A program made the translations under genes and the position numbers. Of a DNA stretch of 64,000 nucleotides, positions 59,039 through 64,000 are shown piece by piece. Below the pieces are notes generated by a model that searched no databases, was not told where the DNA came from, and saw only the letters and a list, made by a program, of their open reading frames with translations. The stretch comes from DAOUAT01 sp964551735 (lineage in GTDB: Bacteria > Chloroflexota > Anaerolineae > CG2-30-64-16): contig CAZKEF010000014.1 of NCBI GenBank assembly GCA_964551735.1, forward strand, positions 80,320 through 144,319, given 5' to 3'. The first letter of the stretch is position 1; each line of letters starts with the position of its first letter.

Positions 59039-59347
59039 GTGTGTCTCCATGATGTAGCATTCTGTCATGCTGAGGCCGAATCCCTAAACAGCGATGACTG
59101 GCTAAAGTGATCAGGCCGAAGCATCTCCGGCAGCCACCACGAGACCCCTTCGGCTGCGCTCAGGGTGACAGGCAAAGCCATTTTCAGGACAAGCATCTCG
59201 TTGTTACGCGCAGGATTGGCTCCATCCTTGTGCTCAAGGCGTGTTCTCGCTCATGCGGTGCTGAGACCCTTCGCTGAATAGACGCCGCAACGCAATGCTC
59301 GACAACGACTCGCTCAAGGTGACCCCCGCTTGGAATAACACCACCGG
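59039..59347. other. gene-free stretch with repeat debris
   Basis: No gene is supported here. It holds a CTGTCATGCTGAGGCCGAA-type and a CCTTCGGCTGCGCTCAGGGTGACA-type sequence, which resemble degenerate dispersed repeats, and it runs into a family A arm at 59344. A promoter for the sorE-like and srlD-like genes may lie here but no clear box is seen. Confidence 0.5.
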
Positions 59348-59365
59348 CTAAAGCCTCGAATCCGG
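59344..59365. repeat. family A repeat arm forming the end of the AraL-like gene
   Basis: CCGGCTAAAGCCTCGAATCCGG. On the minus strand it supplies the last codons and the TAG stop (59350-59348) of the HAD phosphatase gene. Confidence 0.65.
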
Positions 59366-60253
59366 AAGGTTGTCCCCCGCCGGCAGCAGATCCGCCAGCC
59401 GTTCCAGCACATACGTGGGCCAGATGGGGGAGGTCGCCAGCGCCGAGGCCGGGGTCGCGCCGGTGAGCACCAACGCCGCAGCCATGCCGGCGTTCAGCCC
59501 CATGGCCACGTCGGTCTCCAACCGGTCACCGGTGATGATGCAGCGCTCGGCCGGCAGCCTCAAGAGGTCGAGGATCGCCTCGATGGTGTACGCCGACGGC
59601 TTGCCGACCACCGCCTCGACCTGGGTGGCGGTGCAGGCCTCGATGGCCGCGATGACCGCCGCGGCGTCGGGCTGACCGCCGCCGGGCACCGGACAGTAGC
59701 GATCGGCGTTGGTGGCGAAGAACCGGGCGCCAGCGCGGATGGCGTCAAACGCCACTTGCAGCTTGTGATAGGTGAAGGTGCGGTCGAAGCTGGCGATCAC
59801 TGCCTCGACCCGGCCCGGCGCCTCGGTCAGCTCGAACCCGGCTTCATGCAGCTCCGCCTTCAACGGCTCCTCGCCCACCACGAACAGCCGCGCGCCCGGC
59901 ATGCGGCGGCGCAGGAAGTTCACCATGACCCACGAGGAATGGATGATGTCGTCGGCCGTCACCGCCAGGCCCAGGCGGTTCAGCCTGGCCACATAGGCCG
60001 CACGGGTGTGCGTCGGGTTGTTCGACAGGAAGACGGTGCGGCGGCCGGCCGCGCGCAACGCGGCGATGGTTTCCCCCGCGGTCGGCAGCAGCACATCCCC
60101 CAGGTAGGTGGTGCCGTCCAGGTCGAAGATGTAGCCATCGTAGAGGCGCGTGGGGCGGGACCTCACCCCCCCGGCCCCCCTCTCCTGCGAAGAGAGGGGG
60201 GGAAGCAATTCCCCCTCCCTGGCAGGGAGGGGGTCAGGGGGTAGGTGCGCCAT
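59348..60253 (-). CDS. araL: HAD-IIA family sugar phosphatase (NagD/AraL-like), with repeat-encoded N terminus
   Basis: 301 residues. Start 60253 overlaps the AraM stop (TGATG). HAD motif I YIFDLDGTTYLGD with nucleophile Asp43 and Asp45; FLSNNPTHTR (motif II region); ASFDRTFTYHKL, FFATNADRYCP; GKPSAYTIEAIL (motif III Lys), ITGDRLETDVAMG (motif IV). Residues 4-34 (PPDPLPAREGELLPPL... ) come from a dispersed G+C-rich repeat, so the native protein probably began near RLYDGYIFDLDG. In Bacillus subtilis AraL is a sugar phosphatase encoded next to AraM; the same pair is found here. Confidence 0.87.
   Translation of the reverse strand: MAHLPPDPLPAREGELLPPLSSQERGAGGVRSRPTRLYDGYIFDLDGTTYLGDVLLPTAGETIAALRAAGRRTVFLSNNPTHTRAAYVARLNRLGLAVTADDIIHSSWVMVNFLRRRMPGARLFVVGEEPLKAELHEAGFELTEAPGRVEAVIASFDRTFTYHKLQVAFDAIRAGARFFATNADRYCPVPGGGQPDAAAVIAAIEACTATQVEAVVGKPSAYTIEAILDLLRLPAERCIITGDRLETDVAMGLNAGMAAALVLTGATPASALATSPIWPTYVLERLADLLPAGDNLPDSRL
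60160..60245. repeat. dispersed G+C-rich palindromic repeat (family E) at the start of the AraL-like gene
   Basis: Plus strand: CTCACCCCCCCGGCCCCCCT, CTCCTGCGAAGAGAGGGGGG, then CCCCCTCCCTGGCAGGGAGG. It contains two inverted pairs around GCGAAG and GGCA. It is read in frame as codons 4-34 of the phosphatase. Confidence 0.65.
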
Positions 60254-61500
60254 CACGCGATCCCCAGCAGTTGACTGAGCTTGGCAATCGTGAACCGTTC
60301 CCGGAAGAAGGGGGCACAGGCAATGCCTTCTGCGTACTCCTCTGGACTGAACCCTAATTCGGCCGGAGTCGTCGGGCCTCCGGCCTGGCGCAGCCAACCG
60401 GCGATCTCGATCGCTGGCGGCACGGTGGCGGCGATAGCCTGGATGCGATCCCAGTTCGCCAGCACCCTGGCCTTGAGCGCGGCGAACGCCTCTTCGGTCA
60501 TCGCCAGAAACGGCGCCTGGGTCACGAGCAGTCCCTCGGCGATGGCGGGGCCGTAGCCGGCGCGCAGCATCTCGGCCACCGCTGCCCGGTCGGGCAACTG
60601 CGCGGCGGCAAGCCGTTTCTCAGCTTCAGCGCGTGACATGGCCCGCACGGCCGCGTAGCGCGCCGCGCTCACCAGCACCCCAAGCCCCACCTTAGCGCCG
60701 TGCAAGATCGAGTGGCGTCCCTCGCGCAGCAGCTTCATCTCCCAGAAGTGCGACATGTGGTGCTCGTAGCCGGACGCGGGCCGCGTCTCGCCGAAGTCCA
60801 ACATGCAGAAGCCGGACTCGATGAGGCCCATGAACAATGTGCGGATGCCCTCGGGAACGTGCGCGGCGATGGCGTCCACCTGGTCGGCGCAGTCTGTCGC
60901 AGCTTTGCGGGAACGCGCCGCTATCGCCGCGTCATACGGCTCATCCCACAGCACGGAACCGAGCTCCCAATCCGCGATGGAGGTCAGCTTGGCCAGCATG
61001 TCGCCCAGGCCGGCCGCGATCATCGGCTGTGGCGCCTCGGCCAGGGTGGGCAGGTCGGCGAAGACTGCGATGGGGCCGTGGCAGACGACGGTGAGCTTCT
61101 CCCCCTCGACTGCGAGCGCCGCACCGACCGAGGTGTAGCCATCCACGGACGCGGCAGTGGGCAACGAGATGAACTCGGCGGCCGAGCGGTGGCTGACAAA
61201 ACGCGTGATGTCGGTGATGGTGCCGGAACCCACGCTCACAAAGGTGCGACGAGTGTGGTCCAGGGCCAGCAGCGTCCGCATGGTGTAGCGGGCGTCAGCG
61301 ATAACATCATCGCCCGTCAGCAGCACGGTCAGCACGTCCCACCCCTGATCGCGCAGGGCCGCCTCGGCGCGCGCGCCCAGGACGCGGTAGGTGTTGGTGT
61401 CAGCGATGAGGGCAAAATGGGTCAAGCCCTGGGCCTGACAGTAGGCAACGAGCTCGTTGAGCGCGTCGGATCCGACATAGACTGGTAGATGTGTTGACAT
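60253..61500 (-). CDS. araM: sn-glycerol-1-phosphate dehydrogenase (AraM-like)
   Basis: A 415-residue iron/zinc-dependent dehydrogenase. VSVGSGTITDITRFVSHRS and ISLPTAASVDGYTSVGAAL are the cofactor and substrate loops. The metal ligands are in IAAGLGDMLAKLTSIADW (Asp), SGYEHHMSHFWE (His) and SILHGAKVGLGVLV (His). AraM of Bacillus reduces DHAP to glycerol 1-phosphate. The class II aldolases upstream could provide DHAP, and the AraL-like phosphatase overlaps downstream. It lies two bases after the aldolase gene. Confidence 0.92.
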   Translation of the reverse strand: MSTHLPVYVGSDALNELVAYCQAQGLTHFALIADTNTYRVLGARAEAALRDQGWDVLTVLLTGDDVIADARYTMRTLLALDHTRRTFVSVGSGTITDITRFVSHRSAAEFISLPTAASVDGYTSVGAALAVEGEKLTVVCHGPIAVFADLPTLAEAPQPMIAAGLGDMLAKLTSIADWELGSVLWDEPYDAAIAARSRKAATDCADQVDAIAAHVPEGIRTLFMGLIESGFCMLDFGETRPASGYEHHMSHFWEMKLLREGRHSILHGAKVGLGVLVSAARYAAVRAMSRAEAEKRLAAAQLPDRAAVAEMLRAGYGPAIAEGLLVTQAPFLAMTEEAFAALKARVLANWDRIQAIAATVPPAIEIAGWLRQAGGPTTPAELGFSPEEYAEGIACAPFFRERFTIAKLSQLLGIA

Positions 61501-61502
61501 GG

Positions 61503-62276
61503 TTAATTCTTCCCTTCCAACCCCAACTGTTGCCGGCGGTAAAGCTCATCGGGGCGGGTGTGGATGCGCGCCACATCACGGTCGGACATGAAGTGCGGCC
61601 CACCGGCTCCGAAGGTCCCCAGGAGGATGCGCGCAGTCTTCACCGCCATCGCTGTGACATCCAGCACCTGCTGCGCGCTCTTGCCCAACACGATCAGGCC
61701 GTGGTTCTGGATCAGGATCACCTTGGGCTGTTCGCGATGCTGCTCGCTATACTGCTGGATGCGCGCCCACACCTCGGCAGCCAGCGGCACGCCGGGGTCG
61801 GTGTAGGGCACCAGCACGGGCGCGGGCCCGCACAGCACGATCTCATCGGGGAACAGCCGGCCGGCGTAGGCGTCGAAGAAGCCGCGGGAGCAGGTCAACA
61901 CGTTCACCGCGGTGGCGTGGGTGTGGCCGACGAAGTTGACCCCCGGCAGTTGCAGGCACAGCGCGTGCAGCAGCGTTTCTACCGAGGGGTGGCCGGGCGC
62001 GGCCGGGTCTACCTTCGCCGCGGCCAGGCCGGCCTTGACATCCTGATCGGTCAGCCCGTCCTGGTGCAGCAAAGCCAGCACGCGGTCGAACGCGACTTGC
62101 ACAAAGCCGGCTTGGGTGATGGTGCGCATCTCGGCGCCGCTGGCCTTCACCCAGAATGACGCTTCGTCAACGCGGGCCGAGGTGTTGCCCTCACCCAGGA
62201 TAACGTAATCCAACTCCGGCCGGCCCAGGGTTTGCGACAGGGCGACCAGTTGTTCGAGAACCGTTAACTCAGACAT
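61503..62276 (-). CDS. class II aldolase/adducin family protein
   Basis: 257 residues. A metal site of the fuculose/rhamnulose-phosphate aldolase type is seen as GHTHATAVN (two His) and ILIQNHGLIVLG (third His), with the N-terminal GEGNTSARVDEASFWVKASG as phosphate-binding part. It probably cleaves a ketose 1-phosphate to DHAP and an aldehyde. The start at 62276 is an ATG; the frame begins at a TTG at 62285 that overlaps the previous stop. It belongs to the rhamnose-isomerase operon. Confidence 0.87.
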   Translation of the reverse strand: MSELTVLEQLVALSQTLGRPELDYVILGEGNTSARVDEASFWVKASGAEMRTITQAGFVQVAFDRVLALLHQDGLTDQDVKAGLAAAKVDPAAPGHPSVETLLHALCLQLPGVNFVGHTHATAVNVLTCSRGFFDAYAGRLFPDEIVLCGPAPVLVPYTDPGVPLAAEVWARIQQYSEQHREQPKVILIQNHGLIVLGKSAQQVLDVTAMAVKTARILLGTFGAGGPHFMSDRDVARIHTRPDELYRRQQLGLEGKN

Positions 62277-62281
62277 GACCC

Positions 62282-63577
62282 TCAATCCTCTTCAGCGAGC
62301 TTGAATGCCCGTTTGATATCGGCGATCTCCGTTTCTCCGATGGGCACATGGTGGCCGATCAACGCGGTGTCCAGCAGGGCGCGGGCGCTAAACTCCGCCA
62401 CTTCCAGCCGGTCGAAGGCTCTCAAGACGTTGGCACCCGTGGTCATCACGGCATCGTTTTGGATCAGTAGCACGGGCGTGGCCTCGGAGAGGGCGTCGGC
62501 CACGCGCTGCGGGTCACGAAACTGGGTGCCATAAGGTACGATCGGGATGTCGCGCAGCAGCACGTATGACTCAGGAATCGTACGCGTGTCAAAGCGCTGC
62601 TCGGTGACGGCATAGGCGGTCGCATGGGGTGATTGGGCCGTGATGATGGCGTGGATGCTCGGATGGGTCCGGTAGATCGCGCTGTGCAGCCGCACCGACC
62701 GGCTGGGCAACTTGCCGGCTTCCCGCCTGCCGTCGCGGATCAACACCAGGTCCTCGAGATCCACGCTGCCGCGGTCGCAGCCGGTGGGTGTGATCAGGAA
62801 GCTGTCCCCTTCCAGGCGCGCAGAGGCCACCCCTTCCGTGCTGATCATCAGGTAGCGCTCCACAGCTCGATGCACGATCTCGACGATTTCCTGGCGCAAG
62901 GCGCGCTCCCGGCTGGAAAACACGCCGTGGATGAATTCGGGCAGCAGGTTGTATTGCACGTCGAACGGCAACAACTGCTCCTCGGTCAGCGTGCTGATCG
63001 GGCCCAGGCTCATCGCCTTGAGTTGGGTGCGCGCGCAGAAATCCAGTGTCTCCAGCCGGTGAAACGCGGTCAACAGATCCAGCCCGGCCGTCGCAGCCCC
63101 GTGATTTTCCAGCAGGACGACGTTATAGCCTTGCGCAAAGGTGTCCGCGATACTCTGGCCCAGCGCCTCGCTGCCTGGCAGCGCGTAGGGCGCGTACCCC
63201 ACCAGCCCGCACACGCGCTGCGCCTGCGGGATGATACTGGTGCTGGGGATCTGCCGAGCGATGCTGAAGGAGACCAGCGCCGGCGCATGCGCGTGGACGA
63301 CCGCGCGCAGATCAGGTCGCTGCGCATAGATGGCGCGATGGAACGGCAGCTCCGACGACGGAGCATGTGGGCCGACCGGCGTGCCATCCGGCTTCACACA
63401 GATGACGTCTTGCGGCGTCAGCTTGCCTTTGTCCACCCCAGCCGGGGTGATCCAAATGCTATCATCATCGTCCCGGATGGACAGGTTGCCGCCTGACAGG
63501 GTGGTCATGCCGTTGCGGTAGATACGGTTCATGATGGCGACCAGTTGATCGCGCGGGTGAAGTAAGTGAAAACGCAT
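62282..63577 (-). CDS. double-domain class II aldolase, second domain lacking the metal site
   Basis: 431 residues with two class II aldolase domains in a row. Domain 1 (about 1-210) is complete: MTTLSGGNLSIR, SSELPFHRAIY (catalytic Glu), VVHAHAPALVSFS (metal His pair) and VVLLENHGAATAG (third His). Domain 2 (about 220-431) keeps the layout (LMISTEGVASARLEGDSFLI, SVRLHSAIYRTHPSIHAII) but has TAQSPHATAY for HAHAP and LLIQNDAV for LENHG, so it cannot bind the metal in the normal way. It may serve in structure or regulation. It is directly upstream of the single-domain aldolase and downstream of the rhamnose isomerase. Confidence 0.88.
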   Translation of the reverse strand: MRFHLLHPRDQLVAIMNRIYRNGMTTLSGGNLSIRDDDDSIWITPAGVDKGKLTPQDVICVKPDGTPVGPHAPSSELPFHRAIYAQRPDLRAVVHAHAPALVSFSIARQIPSTSIIPQAQRVCGLVGYAPYALPGSEALGQSIADTFAQGYNVVLLENHGAATAGLDLLTAFHRLETLDFCARTQLKAMSLGPISTLTEEQLLPFDVQYNLLPEFIHGVFSSRERALRQEIVEIVHRAVERYLMISTEGVASARLEGDSFLITPTGCDRGSVDLEDLVLIRDGRREAGKLPSRSVRLHSAIYRTHPSIHAIITAQSPHATAYAVTEQRFDTRTIPESYVLLRDIPIVPYGTQFRDPQRVADALSEATPVLLIQNDAVMTTGANVLRAFDRLEVAEFSARALLDTALIGHHVPIGETEIADIKRAFKLAEED

Positions 63578-63600
63578 ATTGATCCTTGTTCATAGTAACT

Positions 63601-63705
63601 GGCGACCGAGGTCACGGCTACCGTTGCGAAGTCTGCCTGCGCAAACTGACCTCAGCCGGCGCAGGCCGGCTTGGCAGAGGTTGCCGCGGTTTCAACCGCC
63701 GGGTC
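63601..63705. repeat. dispersed repeat, family B, copy 2
   Basis: Begins GGCGACCGAGGTCACGGCTA, has inverted internal arms and ends GCGGTTTCAACCGCC. Matches 24428-24536 along its length with scattered changes. It fills the gap between the isomerase and aldolase genes. Confidence 0.75.
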
Positions 63706-63715
63706 CCAACGCAAC

Positions 63716-64000
63716 TTAACGTTTCGCCAGCACCGCGGCCTCATACGCCCTGATCTCCGCTATGAATGCGGTGTCCACAGGCAGATCGTGCTGCAGGCAG
63801 AAATAATCCCAGGCGGCGCCGGCCGGCAGCCCTTTGAGCGCCTCCAGCAGCGCCAGGCGCCCGGTGTAGTCACCGCTCTGTTCCAGCTCGCGCAACTGGG
63901 CAAACGGCTCCAGCAGCGCCAGCAGCAGCGCGCGCTGCATGTTGCGCGTGCCGATAACCCACGCGGCCACCCGGTTGATGCTGGCGTCGAAATAGTCCAG
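63716..64000 (-). CDS. rhaI: L-rhamnose isomerase (partial, 5' part outside window)
   Basis: The last 94 residues of a sugar isomerase. INRVAAWVIGTRNMQRALLL, ALLEALKGLPAGAAWDYFCL, and IRAYEAAVLAKR at the C terminus match the end of RhaA/RhaI-type L-rhamnose isomerases. It converts L-rhamnose to L-rhamnulose. The frame is open to the right edge of the window. It appears to be upstream of the aldolase genes in the same operon, which suggests rhamnose or a related deoxy sugar as substrate. Confidence 0.82.
   Translation of the reverse strand: MDYFDASINRVAAWVIGTRNMQRALLLALLEPFAQLRELEQSGDYTGRLALLEALKGLPAGAAWDYFCLQHDLPVDTAFIAEIRAYEAAVLAKR

Noticed and set aside
59107..59340. Possible small gene in the gap before the SorE-like gene
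   Set aside because: No frame with a ribosome site; the stretch consists of repeat-like fragments.

Overview
The window is about 62% G+C by eye and carries no rRNA, tRNA, CRISPR array or complete insertion sequence that I can see. Gene content points to a Chloroflexota bacterium, most likely an Anaerolineae/Caldilineae-type heterotroph. The reasons are: many monosaccharide and oligopeptide-type ABC transporters with lipoprotein or Tat-lipoprotein binding proteins, a PPi-type phosphofructokinase, MtgB/MttC-like corrinoid chemistry, a huge secreted protein ending in an LYLPIILR-type tail, and many short dispersed palindromic repeats between genes. The lineage is inferred from style, not from a marker gene.

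Layout. 1-3.3 kb: PPi-type phosphofructokinase (cut by the window edge), PanB and an unknown conserved protein. 3.4-8.3 kb: a sugar-sensing module made of an RbsB-like lipoprotein, divergent from a cotranscribed REC-HTH-REC response regulator, an RbsC-like permease and a protein that fuses an ABC ATPase to a NarX-type histidine kinase. 8.5-14.7 kb: a xylose-type importer (SBP, ATPase, permease) that has been rebuilt. The binding protein is an exact tandem duplication in one chain, and the ATPase carries a whole circularly permuted binding-protein domain between its two nucleotide-binding domains. 15-20.2 kb: M24 peptidase, L,D-transpeptidase, DegV protein and a three-repeat lipoprotein. 20.2-24.4 kb: MFS transporter, corrinoid protein and GntR regulator, divergent from a methyltetrahydrofolate:corrinoid-type methyltransferase. 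24.4-26.9 kb: a patch of decayed genes.

27-30.4 kb: two Ldh-family dehydrogenases and an aldo/keto reductase. 30.4-44.2 kb: a divergent catabolic locus around an IclR-type regulator. On the minus strand are IclR, a complete family-5 Dpp/Opp-type importer, an HpcH/HpaI aldolase, an FGGY kinase and a Gfo/Idh/MocA oxidoreductase. On the plus strand is kduD-eda-kdgK, the 2-keto-3-deoxygluconate route. A 19-bp perfect palindrome lies over the promoter between them. With the pectin-binding-type (Cthe_2159-like) lipoprotein at 46-47.8 kb, this suggests hexuronate or pectin-fragment use.

47.8-56.3 kb: a 1758-residue secreted FG-GAP/SBP_bac_5/PPC chimera preceded by its own promoter and a leader with an intrinsic terminator, then polyphosphate kinase and a SagB-type nitroreductase lipoprotein. 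56.4-64 kb: a minus-strand sugar operon with L-rhamnose isomerase (partial), a double class II aldolase with a dead second domain, a class II aldolase, AraM-like and AraL-like proteins, a SorE-like dehydrogenase and an SrlD-like dehydrogenase. Two of these genes carry repeat-derived peptide insertions.

The strongest candidates for something new are the ABC-ATPase/histidine-kinase sensor module (3.4-8.3 kb) and the circularly permuted binding protein inside the ABC ATPase next to it (10.8-13.4 kb).
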